A DNA stretch of 10,497 nt, taken from NCBI GenBank assembly GCA_021161495.1, contig JAGHAO010000034.1, forward strand, positions 1-10,497, given 5' to 3'. A model generated the notes under the pieces. That model saw only the letters and a list, made by a program, of their open reading frames with translations, was not told the origin of the DNA and searched no databases. Origin of the DNA: Caldisericaceae bacterium. GTDB taxonomy: Bacteria > Caldisericota > Caldisericia > Caldisericales > Caldisericaceae. How positions within the stretch are numbered: the first letter of the stretch is position 1; every line of letters begins with the position of its first letter. The translations under genes were made by a program, and so were the position numbers. Shown piece by piece: positions 1-7,900 of the stretch.

Positions 1-570
1 TATATCCTCGAAATCATTTCCGGGAAGCGAATTTTCGGCGCCGTATTTATTATCTCCGAATGCAATTCGCAGTAAAAAATTACGGGAACTCACGCAAATG
101 AGCGCGTAATTTTCACGGATTTCCGCATGGAAAGGAGCGTTCAGGCGTATAATAACACAGGCATTCTCCGTTTGCACGAACACGGCTTCTCCGTTTTTTT
201 CGCCGTTTGTAATTACAGGGAAAGCGATCTTCAGCACATTATTAAAAGTTTTCGACGTATACTTTACAAGGAGTTCGTCCGCTTCGGGGTTTGTGATAAT
301 TTCTTTTTGGAGCTGCTTTGACGCTACCCTGTAAAACGGCGCAAAATCGTAAGGAGCTTCCGCTTCGTATTCGAATTCTGTTTCCGGAATTTTGCCTTCC
401 GAAAACAGCGTAATCGAGTGGATGACGATATTATCCGGAGAGGGGAAGTATATTTCAGTCGGCCTTCCTCTGCCTATCGTGAAATATACGTGCGAACAAT
501 CCGAGAGGGCGGTTCCAATGCCGTCCTTTCTCCCGATTGTCCAATGCGAAATTTTATCCCTTAACCGCAC
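1..570 (-). CDS. GH15 glucoamylase/glucodextranase-type enzyme, N-terminal part (runs off the left edge)
   Basis: Partial gene: 190 codons read leftwards from a GTG at 570-568 with no stop before base 1. The N-terminus contains GIGTALSDCSHVYFTIG followed by RPTEIYFP. This matches the family pattern GxGTAxSxxSxVWFTxGxGxxxEVYYP that opens the N-terminal beta-sandwich of bacterial GH15 glucoamylases and glucodextranases. Further family-like segments are FYRVASKQLQKEIITNPEAD (about residues 72-91) and NAPFHAEIRENYAL (about 143-156). The catalytic (alpha/alpha)6 barrel would lie outside the window. No hydrophobic export signal is visible, so a cytoplasmic enzyme releasing glucose from imported maltooligosaccharides is inferred. 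The chosen GTG lies inside the last codons of malG (17-base overlap), and no ATG, GTG or TTG lies between it and the conserved block. It has no clear Shine-Dalgarno, so translational coupling to malG is likely. Family assignment is fairly sure; exact start and substrate are not. Confidence 0.75.
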   Translation of the reverse strand, partial: MRLRDKISHWTIGRKDGIGTALSDCSHVYFTIGRGRPTEIYFPSPDNIVIHSITLFSEGKIPETEFEYEAEAPYDFAPFYRVASKQLQKEIITNPEADELLVKYTSKTFNNVLKIAFPVITNGEKNGEAVFVQTENACVIIRLNAPFHAEIRENYALICVSSRNFLLRIAFGDNKYGAENSLPGNDFEDI

Positions 571-1411
571 CGAGCGTAAGTCCGGAAACGATGTATTTTT
601 GCAAAAGGAACCAGATAATAATTATAGGCAGGGAAACGAGGATTGAGAATGCGGCAAAATTAGACCAGGGCGTATTCCACTGGCCTACCATATTGTACAG
701 CGTCATTGCAAGGGTAAAACTCTTGGGTTTCGTCAAAAACGTCCAGGCAAGCATCCATTCCGTCCACCCGTTCATAAAGGCAAACAGCACCGTAACGGCA
801 AGGGCGGGTGTCGATAACGGCAGTATAACCCTGAAAAAAGCGGAGTTCCTGTCACATCCGTCAACAAGTGCCGCTTCTTCCAACTCTTTCGGAACGGTAT
901 CGAAATACCCTTTTAGGTTCCATATCGCAAACGGTAACGTTGAGGACGTGTACGCAAATACAAGCCCGAATAGGCTGTTCCTTATGTGCAGAACGGTAAG
1001 TATGACAAACAGAGGCGCAAGCGTTGCCGTTGCGGGTAACATAAGCACAACCAAAAAGCTCAACATACCCGCCTGCCTTCCCGGAAACTTGAACCTTGAG
1101 AACGCATATGCCGCAGTGGAACCTATTGCCACCGAAAACAGAGCCGTGCCGCCCGCGACAAGGACGCTGTTCCACAAAAGGCGCGCAAAGGATACGTTTG
1201 CGCCTTCGTACGGATGCAAAAGGACACGCTTGAATGCGGCAAGCGACGCACCGGGAGGTATCAGCGTAAGTGTCGTGGGTTTGGAAATATTTCTCGGATC
1301 AAGCGCCATTGAAATAATCCAGAGTAACGGGAAAATGGCAACTGCAATCCAAAAGATTATGTATAAATGCAGCAGCAAGTGTTTAATTCGTATTTTCGCT
1401 TCTTCTTTCAT
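554..1411 (-). CDS. malG: Maltooligosaccharide ABC transporter permease, MalG-type
   Basis: A 285-residue inner-membrane permease of the MalG family (carbohydrate uptake CUT1), close to the usual 275-300 residues. Hydrophobic segments lie at about residues 13-35, 80-104, 116-141, 147-164, 202-223 and 252-274, giving six membrane spans. The EAA loop that contacts the ATPase is at about 179-199 (EAALVDGC, then a conserved LP after a gap), and the sequence ends in the typical short GAVKG tail. The ATG overlaps the malF stop as ATGA (1408-1411). GGAG lies eight bases upstream of the start. This arrangement couples the two permease subunits translationally. Substrate is inferred from the adjacent GH57 and GH15 enzymes and the MalE-like protein. 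Sequence alone does not exclude another oligosaccharide. Confidence 0.9.
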   Translation of the reverse strand: MKEEAKIRIKHLLLHLYIIFWIAVAIFPLLWIISMALDPRNISKPTTLTLIPPGASLAAFKRVLLHPYEGANVSFARLLWNSVLVAGGTALFSVAIGSTAAYAFSRFKFPGRQAGMLSFLVVLMLPATATLAPLFVILTVLHIRNSLFGLVFAYTSSTLPFAIWNLKGYFDTVPKELEEAALVDGCDRNSAFFRVILPLSTPALAVTVLFAFMNGWTEWMLAWTFLTKPKSFTLAMTLYNMVGQWNTPWSNFAAFSILVSLPIIIIWFLLQKYIVSGLTLGAVKG

Positions 1412-2373
1412 ACGGCAGACTCCGTTGCCTTTGATATTCTATTCGTTACAAGGGTGATAAACAGCAGTATAAGGAAGACGATGAGGCCGAATGCGCTTGC
1501 CACGCCGAAAAGCCCTGCGGGGTTCACAAGTTTGTATGCCTGCGTGACAAGAATTTCCGTTTCGCCCAGCGGCCCACCTCCGCTTACGAGGTATATCACG
1601 TTGAACTGGTTAAACGTCCAGATTAAACCGAGCATTATTGCAGGAGTCATCGCAAAGCGGATTAAGGGAAGGGTGATGCTGAAAAACTGCTGTCTTTCCG
1701 TTGCTCCGTCAATCCTCGCGGCTTCGTACAATTCCTTAGGGACGCTTTGAAGCGCACCCAGCGCAACGACCATCATAAAGGGGAACCCGAGCCATACATT
1801 TGTAATCAAGTCCGCATAAAACGCATACGGAAGTATGGAGAGAAATTTTATCGGCGCGTTCGGGTTTGTGAGCCATGCAATGTTGTGAGGCAGCCCGAGT
1901 TTCGCAAGGAGCAAATTTACGGCACCGAACTGCGTGTCAAACATATTTTTCCATATCAGCGCGCTGATGTATGAGGGAACAGCCCAAGGGATAATGAGCA
2001 ACGATCTGTAAACTTTTTTCATTGCAAGTTTCGGAGTGTTCAGCGCAACCGCCAGGCTTAACCCGATTAAAACGTGGAAAAATACGTTTGTAAATGTCCA
2101 TATGAGGTTGAACCCTAACGTCCTCCAAAAATTGAAGTTTTCAAGAGGCACGTTATTTTTAAATATGTCTATGAAATTTTTCAACCCTACGAATGCAGGG
2201 TAAGGGTTTTTTAAGTTAACTATCGTAAAATTGGTAAAAGCCATCCATATCTCGTAAATAATGGGATATGCGGTGACAATCGCCATTACGATGGCGGCAG
2301 GCAAGATATACTTGTATGCAAGTTTGTTTCTTCTAACTTTTTCCCATAAGTCTATGTCGGAGTAGTTAACCAT
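1408..2373 (-). CDS. malF: Maltooligosaccharide ABC transporter permease, MalF-type
   Basis: A 321-residue CUT1 permease, partner of the MalG-type subunit. It begins with a short cytoplasmic stretch, then a span at about residues 21-44. Further spans lie near 86-111, 121-141, 186-208, 243-263 and 287-310. The EAA loop is at about 217-236 (EAARIDGA, then LP), the coupling helix for the ATPase. It lacks the long N-terminal extension and large periplasmic loop of the enterobacterial MalF (about 514 residues). It therefore resembles the shorter MalF proteins of Gram-positive and thermophilic bacteria. Its ATG follows a purine-rich GGGAAAGG site and lies 20 bases past an intercistronic hairpin. 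The stop overlaps the malG start by four bases. Family is certain; maltooligosaccharide specificity is inferred from neighbours. Confidence 0.9.
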   Translation of the reverse strand: MVNYSDIDLWEKVRRNKLAYKYILPAAIVMAIVTAYPIIYEIWMAFTNFTIVNLKNPYPAFVGLKNFIDIFKNNVPLENFNFWRTLGFNLIWTFTNVFFHVLIGLSLAVALNTPKLAMKKVYRSLLIIPWAVPSYISALIWKNMFDTQFGAVNLLLAKLGLPHNIAWLTNPNAPIKFLSILPYAFYADLITNVWLGFPFMMVVALGALQSVPKELYEAARIDGATERQQFFSITLPLIRFAMTPAIMLGLIWTFNQFNVIYLVSGGGPLGETEILVTQAYKLVNPAGLFGVASAFGLIVFLILLFITLVTNRISKATESAV

Positions 2374-2392
2374 TTTACCTTTCCCTTTTATT

Positions 2393-2423
2393 GCAAAGGG
2401 GCATCATAGCAATGCCCCTTTGC
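2393..2423 (-). promoter_or_regulatory. malE-malF intercistronic hairpin
   Basis: GCAAAGGGGCAT (2393-2404) pairs perfectly with ATGCCCCTTTGC (2412-2423), giving a 12-base-pair stem and a 7-base loop. It starts 17 bases after the malE stop and ends about 20 bases before the malF ATG. On the minus strand, the direction of transcription, it is followed by AATAAAAGGG rather than a U tract, so it does not look like a full terminator. A T run flanks it on the plus-strand side (TGTTTTT), but no gene there needs terminating. A stem protecting the 3' end of malE mRNA, or a partial attenuator lowering malF/malG relative to malE, is the likely role. Such an arrangement is known at enterobacterial malE-malF. 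Confidence 0.7.
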
Positions 2424-2440
2424 TGTTTTTATACGAGAAC

Positions 2441-3691
2441 CTATCCGGACCCCTTCATGCTGCTTATTTTCTTCGTGATTGCTTCTTCCGCCGCATTGAT
2501 TGCATCTTGCGGAGTTGCCTTTCCTGCAAGCACCGAGTCGATTGCGTTCTGCATCGGATCCCAAACCGCGCCCATTTCGGGGACAATAGGCATTGAAACC
2601 CCGGTTTTCATCTGAGTAATAAATCCGTTGATAATCGGATCGGAAGAAGTGTCAACATCCGTATTGGACGGAATATGCTTCGCCTTTTCGAAGAATTCCT
2701 GTTCCATATCTTTGCTTGTAAGGAATTTTACAAAATCCATCGCCGCTTTTTTGTGAGCATCATCCGAGTTTGCATTGATCATAAAGTCTTTTGTGTTTAC
2801 GAACGGAGCGAACGGCTGTCCGCTGACGGAAGAAACGGGCATAGGGGCAACGCCTACATTGCCGTCTCCCAATGCCTTTACGTAATCTCCCAATGCCCAC
2901 GGGCCGTTGATAATCATTGCCGCTTTGCCTTCTTTGAACATCGAGTCCGCTTTACCGTAATCGTTTGCCGCAATGATATCGGGATCGTCGGCAAGTTTTT
3001 TCAGAAATTCAAGCGTCTTTACTCCTCCGTCTCCCTGATTCACGATAGGGTTATAATCGTCATCGAAAAGTTTCATTCCGTTTGCAAAGAAATACCCTGC
3101 CGTAAAGTAGAAGCCCGTGTTGTAAACAAGGCCGTACGTATCGCCTTTGTGCAGAGAATCGGCAAGTTTAATCATATCGTCCGTTGTTTTCGGAACTTCC
3201 TTTATGAGGTTTTTGTTGTACACAAGGGCCACGCATTCGGTAGATTCGGGCATTGCCATCAACTTTCCGTTCAATCTCACCTGACCTATCGCACCTTTTA
3301 CGTAATGAGAAAGAAAGTCGCTGTCCACATAGGAATCAATGGGGGAGATGAGGTTTGCTTTTGTGAAATCACCGATCCAGTCCGCAGGGCCTACGAGTAT
3401 ATCGGGACCTTCGCCGCTCGCCGCCGCGGTTTGGAATTTGTTCTTAAGCTGGTCAAAAGGAACTTGAAGCTGATTAATTGTAACGTTCGGGTACTTTTCA
3501 GTGTACTTGGAAATTGCGTCTTTTAGCACGTCAAGCTCCGAACCGCTCCACGCATGCCAAATCGTTATGGTAATGGGTTCTGCTTGCTCCGGTTTTTGTG
3601 CGGGTTCTTTGGTTCCGCAGCCCGCAAATACAACGGAAATCAGTGCCACAACAAGCAAAAGACTTACCACCGTACCTAACCTTTTCTTCAT
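2441..3691 (-). CDS. malE: Maltooligosaccharide-binding lipoprotein, MalE-type
   Basis: A 416-residue family 1 extracellular solute-binding protein, the receptor of the importer encoded by the next two genes. The N-terminus is a lipoprotein signal: basic MKKR, a hydrophobic core, then the lipobox FAGC with Cys25 as the lipidated residue. The mature part opens with ITIWHAWSGSE, the typical first strand of the family. Other family-like segments are GPADWIGDF, MPESTECVALVYNK, KAAMIINGPWALGDY and the C-terminal VWDPMQNAIDSVLAG. Start choice is firm: AAGGAGG lies just upstream of the ATG. A near-consensus promoter lies in the 74-base gap behind it. Length and motifs match maltose/maltodextrin-binding proteins of Gram-positive and thermophilic bacteria. 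Ligand is inferred from the motifs and the flanking glucan hydrolases. Confidence 0.92.
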   Translation of the reverse strand: MKKRLGTVVSLLLVVALISVVFAGCGTKEPAQKPEQAEPITITIWHAWSGSELDVLKDAISKYTEKYPNVTINQLQVPFDQLKNKFQTAAASGEGPDILVGPADWIGDFTKANLISPIDSYVDSDFLSHYVKGAIGQVRLNGKLMAMPESTECVALVYNKNLIKEVPKTTDDMIKLADSLHKGDTYGLVYNTGFYFTAGYFFANGMKLFDDDYNPIVNQGDGGVKTLEFLKKLADDPDIIAANDYGKADSMFKEGKAAMIINGPWALGDYVKALGDGNVGVAPMPVSSVSGQPFAPFVNTKDFMINANSDDAHKKAAMDFVKFLTSKDMEQEFFEKAKHIPSNTDVDTSSDPIINGFITQMKTGVSMPIVPEMGAVWDPMQNAIDSVLAGKATPQDAINAAEEAITKKISSMKGSG

Positions 3692-3717
3692 AATTGCCTC
3701 CTTCTTATTAATTTTTA

Positions 3718-3733
3718 ATCATTAGTAATTATA
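3718..3733 (-). promoter_or_regulatory. Candidate operator over the malE -10 region
   Basis: The 16-base TAATTACTAATGATTA is an imperfect palindrome (six of eight pairs match) that starts within the -10 box and runs downstream. A repressor bound here would block RNA polymerase. The neighbouring ROK protein is the obvious candidate. The same TACTAA core is found at the -10 of the GH57 promoter. AT-rich sequence gives weak palindromes by chance, so this is tentative. Confidence 0.3.
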
Positions 3734-3755
3734 TTACACAAAAAAAACCTGTCAA
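3728..3755 (-). promoter_or_regulatory. Promoter of the malEFG-GH15 unit
   Basis: Read on the minus strand, TTGACA (3755-3750) is followed after 16 bases by TATAAT (3733-3728). Both hexamers are perfect sigma70 consensus, and the spacer contains an eight-T run. The -35 starts only 10 bases beyond the ROK gene stop. The malE Shine-Dalgarno AAGGAGG and ATG lie about 35 bases downstream. Read-through from the GH57-ROK unit is also possible because no terminator is visible between them. Confidence 0.8.
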
Positions 3756-3765
3756 TTAAAAATCG

Positions 3766-4941
3766 TCAAGTTTCGATAAAATCGTACGGCTTTTCGAGGA
3801 AATATTCCAAAACTGTGGTTGCCGCACCCACAAGAGTGCAGTTTTTCCCGAGTTCGGACAGGATTATCGGAATCCGCTTTCCCACCCCGTAAAAAGATCT
3901 CGCATCAATGGTTTCCTTTATCGGCTTTATTATCGGCTCCCCTATCGAAGAAACGACGGAGCCCGTAACAATGATCTTCTCCGGCGCAAGGAGATTTACG
4001 ACGTTAACAAGCACATACCCTATGAGTTCTCCTTTTTCTTTTATTACGCTCGAAACTTTTTTGTTTCGGATGAGCTTTTTCAGCTCGCTTACGGACGTGA
4101 CTTTTTTATTCAGAACAGCGGACACATCCTCAAGGATCCCCTTTAAGCCCGCATACAACTCCACGCAGCCCACATTCCCGCAGTCACACTTTTTCCCTGT
4201 TTTTCTGTCAACGGATGTGTGGCCGATTTCCCCGGAAACGCCGAAATTCCCAGTATACAATTTTTTCCTTATGATAATTCCCATTCCTATTCCGTACCCT
4301 AAGTGGAGAAGCACAAAATCGGAGACGTTTTTTCCGAAACCGAAATGTTTTTCTCCGACTGCTTCGGCATTTGCGTCGTTTGAAACAACGGTGCAGAGCC
4401 CGAATTCGCTTTCCAAAATTTCTTTTATCGGAACGTTCTTAAAATTCGGAAAATGCGGGATACTAATTAAAATCCCATTCTTGTGGTCAACCATCCCCGG
4501 AGAGGAAAACCCGATTCCCAATATATTGCTTTTACCTTTCCTGCTTATTAAATAATTTACCAGGTTAACAATCCTCGGTATGTCTTTTTCCGAGAATGTA
4601 TTGCTGTTAACTTTCATCGTTTTTCTCTCTTTAATCTTTCCGGAAAGGTTGACAAGCGCCCCCGTGATGTGCAAATACGAAAAGTCGATTCCTATTATAT
4701 AGAACGCATTTTCGTTAAAATACAACCCGAACGGCTTTCTGCCCACTCCGGTTATTTCAGCCTTTTTTTCATTTATTATTCCGTTTTCAACCATCTTGTT
4801 CGTTAACCTCGACACGGTAGGGGCAGTAAGCCCGCTTATCCGCACAATATCCGCACGAGATATACCCGGGTTCTCTTTTATTAATTTCAGTATAACGGAT
4901 GTGTTTTCTTCTTTTAAGAATCTTTGATTTTTCCCTTTCAT
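3766..4941 (-). CDS. ROK-family transcriptional repressor (NagC/XylR type)
   Basis: A 391-residue ROK-family regulator. An N-terminal winged helix-turn-helix covers about residues 12-65 (SRADIVRISGLTAPTVSRLT). The sugar-kinase-like ROK domain runs from about 78 to 385. It shows the conserved NDANA (188-192), the GEIGH box (237-241) and the zinc-binding cluster CDCGNVGC (252-259), with His241 as the fourth ligand. Glucokinases of the family lack the HTH, so this is a regulator, not a kinase. AGGAGG directly before the ATG overlaps the TAG stop of the GH57 gene (gap seven bases), so the two are translationally coupled. It sits between the secreted enzyme and the importer. The likely role is sugar-responsive repression of these promoters, including its own. 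The effector (glucose, maltose or another sugar) is not determinable here. Confidence 0.9.
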   Translation of the reverse strand: MKGKNQRFLKEENTSVILKLIKENPGISRADIVRISGLTAPTVSRLTNKMVENGIINEKKAEITGVGRKPFGLYFNENAFYIIGIDFSYLHITGALVNLSGKIKERKTMKVNSNTFSEKDIPRIVNLVNYLISRKGKSNILGIGFSSPGMVDHKNGILISIPHFPNFKNVPIKEILESEFGLCTVVSNDANAEAVGEKHFGFGKNVSDFVLLHLGYGIGMGIIIRKKLYTGNFGVSGEIGHTSVDRKTGKKCDCGNVGCVELYAGLKGILEDVSAVLNKKVTSVSELKKLIRNKKVSSVIKEKGELIGYVLVNVVNLLAPEKIIVTGSVVSSIGEPIIKPIKETIDARSFYGVGKRIPIILSELGKNCTLVGAATTVLEYFLEKPYDFIET

Positions 4942-4948
4942 TTTCCTC

Positions 4949-7900
4949 CTACGGATTGTATTTTATCAAAATCGTATTTTTTGCCCTGTCAAAACTATAA
5001 CTCAATTTGAAGGCGTATGCAATAGATTTCAGAGGAATAACAGGCACTCCGTTTTCGACATAACTTTTTATTTCGGGGTTATTCGGATACAGAGGGATTG
5101 CGCTTCCGTTCAGCAGGGCTTTATTCTGCCCTATCCAATGCTCGTACTTGTTTCCCATAAATGTTATTGTTATTTTGTTTTTACTTTTATCAAATCGGTA
5201 TGTCCCGCCCAACGCTTCAACGATTTTTTCCACGGGTGCGCCTGCATCATTCCATTCTTTGATAAATTCGACTTTTCCTTTTTCCATCTTTATTTTTTTG
5301 CCGTTCCTGAGGAATGTGCCGCTGTTCGGCGTAAGGGTAAGTTCCACTGGATAGTTTGCCGTTATTTTTGCGGAAACGGGAACTTTTTTGTCGTCCTTCC
5401 CGTCGCCGTCCGAGTCCTCGAAGATCACCGCGGAGAAGGGTATTACCTCGCCGTTTTGCACTCCGCTGCGGATTTTTACATTGAACCGTATCGTTACGCT
5501 TCCCTGAGGAGGCAAACTTCCGTTCCAGATGATTTTTCCTTCCGAGATCTTTGCGTCCCCGGAACTTGACTTCAAACTTTGCGTTTCAACCAACACTTCT
5601 TCCGGAATCACAAGTTCGAACTCGTTGCTTGCAGGGTCGTCTTTCTGTACTCCTTTTCCCAGGTTGCTAATGCTTATCTCCACGGGCAGGATGTCGTCGG
5701 GTTTTATTTCTTTGCCCGTTTTTACGACGATTTTTCCCGTGAGTTTCGGAACGGGTTTCACTTTTTCGAGAGGAAGCATCGGCACCGTAGCAAGGGTTTT
5801 GTTTTTCACGTTGTAACTCGAGAGTATTTCCTTTTGCGAAAGGCTTTCCGGAGCGAACAAATCGCATACGTTCGGCGAGATGCCTTCGTTAAATGCATCC
5901 GGGTTTGCCCCTCCGAGCTGCCATTCGCCCGCGGTGACTGCCACTTTCCTCCAATACCCCTGACCGTATCCGTCCTGACTTCCCGATATGATTGCAATAT
6001 ACGGTTTGTAGTTTTTATCGAACTTCACGTACTTTTTCGGAAGCACAACGGTGATAACGTTATTCTTTTGATCCGTCCGAATCGTAAGTTCTCCTTGAAA
6101 TTTCGTGCCGTCCGCAAATTCTATGTAATTTCCGTAAGACCACCCCGCAATGCGAATTGCAATATCCCACGAATGTTTTGTGTCGAACCGAACATTGGGC
6201 CCCTTTGCTATCGTAGAAGTTTTTCCGCCTTCCTTAAAGTCGATGTACGTTTCTATGATCTGAAAAGAGATCCCGTTTGGCCCGTTCCACGGATTTCCGC
6301 CGAGGTTTGCCATCTTATACTGCAAAACGTAGTTCTCTCCGCTGTCCGTCATCTTGAAGGAGATAAGGTCGAACAAACCCTTTCCCGCCTGTTTGAATAC
6401 GTCCGCAAGCGGATAAACGTACGTTCCGGGACCGTTGTCGTCGCCTTCGTCGTCCAACAGTTCTCCGATTACAGTCCCTTTTATCTCTATCGGCAATTTG
6501 ACGTGTATCGGAATTGTGTAAGGAATAAGCGCTCCTCTGTCTTTTCCCGCAAATGCGATGTAAATGTTCGATTTGTTCAAATTACTCAAATCCGCCGTTA
6601 TTTCGTTTTGGTCGGATTCGATTTTTTTGTTCAGAGGGATACCGATATCGGACGCATCATACGGAAAAGGATTCATACGGAATGCTGCGGGCTCTTCATT
6701 GGTCAAAAAGAACGGCCTGCTGACGCCCTTTCCTCCGAAAATCCCCTCCACGGCAACGGGATATTTTCCTTTTATTTTTGCTTTCAACAGATTCCCTTCA
6801 TAGGCAATCTCTATATGCGTATCCTGCCGCAGCACGGGAACCTCGGTATATTTGCCCTTTTCAAGGTTCAGCGTAACAAACCTGTACGGCGTTCCGTCGG
6901 GGAAGTAATTTCCGAACAGATATGCGGGAGGCTGCTTGTTTATGAGTTTGTAAATTTCAAAGAGATACATCTTAAACAACCTGTCGAACGATTGGTCGTT
7001 TCCGGAGTCCTGATCGTTTCCGTACCACCAGAACCAGTCGCTTCCTTCGGCACGCATCAGGTTTTCCTCGGCTTTTTCTCTTGCGGCGCCCGTAATACTG
7101 CTTGAAAGAAGTTTATCTCTCGCCTCTTCAAGCATCATCCATGCCATATTCTCCTGTTTTTCTCCGATCCACGTGTCGAGGGTCGGATTTACCCAGCTTG
7201 ATTCCCCGAACTCTCCCGTAATTTCTTTTTTCGGGAGTGCAGAATAGCGCGTAATATCGGAAATATCTTTTCCTTTCAAATTCAAAACGGCAACCGTATG
7301 CTTCGGCACTTCCGCCCCTTTGCCGAATTTTGCGATATATTCCGAAGGGGTAACCATTCTTATCTTCCCTTCCTTTTGAAGTTCCGAAAGCTTTTTGTAC
7401 AGAGCGTTCAGGAAGTCGTTTCCGTCGTTATTGTAATATTCCCACGCATTTTCGCCGTCCAGCGCAATTGTGTAAACAAGATCGCCGTTCGTGTTTTGCT
7501 TTTCCGTATCTAACAGAGTGTTTGCAAAATCGTTTACCGCATCGGTTACGCTTTTTCCCGAATATCGGAAACCGATTCCGTCAGAAAGGTATTTATCCCT
7601 GAAAAATACGGTTACGCCGTCCGCATTGTACGGAACGAATTTTGCAAGCGGGTTCTTCTTCGTATCTATTCCAAGTTTGCCGAGGTTGTCCGCATCGGAA
7701 ATCGTCCACTTCCACCCGGCATTAGCAAACTCTTTCAGCGCCGCGTCGTTTATTGCGCACTCGGAAGCCCATACTCCCTGCGGTTTTTTGCCGAATATCT
7801 TTTCAAAAACGGAATTCGCTTTATCTATTTGCATTTTAAGGTCGCCGTTCCATCCGAAATCCGTAAGAAGCGCGGAGATGGGGTGCGAATAAGGAGTGGT

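Noticed and set aside
127..321. Small plus-strand frame at the left edge
   Set aside because: The minus strand here encodes the GH15 N-terminal domain, which explains the region.
537..1457. Long plus-strand open frame (306 codons) opposite malG
   Set aside because: It is antisense to a clear MalG permease, lacks family-like motifs and a good ribosome binding site, and mirrors the codon pattern of the real gene.
2393..2430. Plus-strand intrinsic terminator (stem followed by TGTTTTT)
   Set aside because: No plus-strand gene reads into it, and in the direction of the mal transcript no U tract follows the stem.
2675..3526. Plus-strand open frame (283 codons) opposite malE
   Set aside because: The minus strand encodes an unambiguous binding lipoprotein with signal peptide; the antisense frame has no recognisable domain.
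5579..7105. Long plus-strand open frame (508 codons) opposite the GH57 gene
   Set aside because: It is antisense to recognisable GH57 and accessory domains, has a Phe/Arg/Val-rich composition typical of a shadow frame, and no promoter or ribosome binding site.
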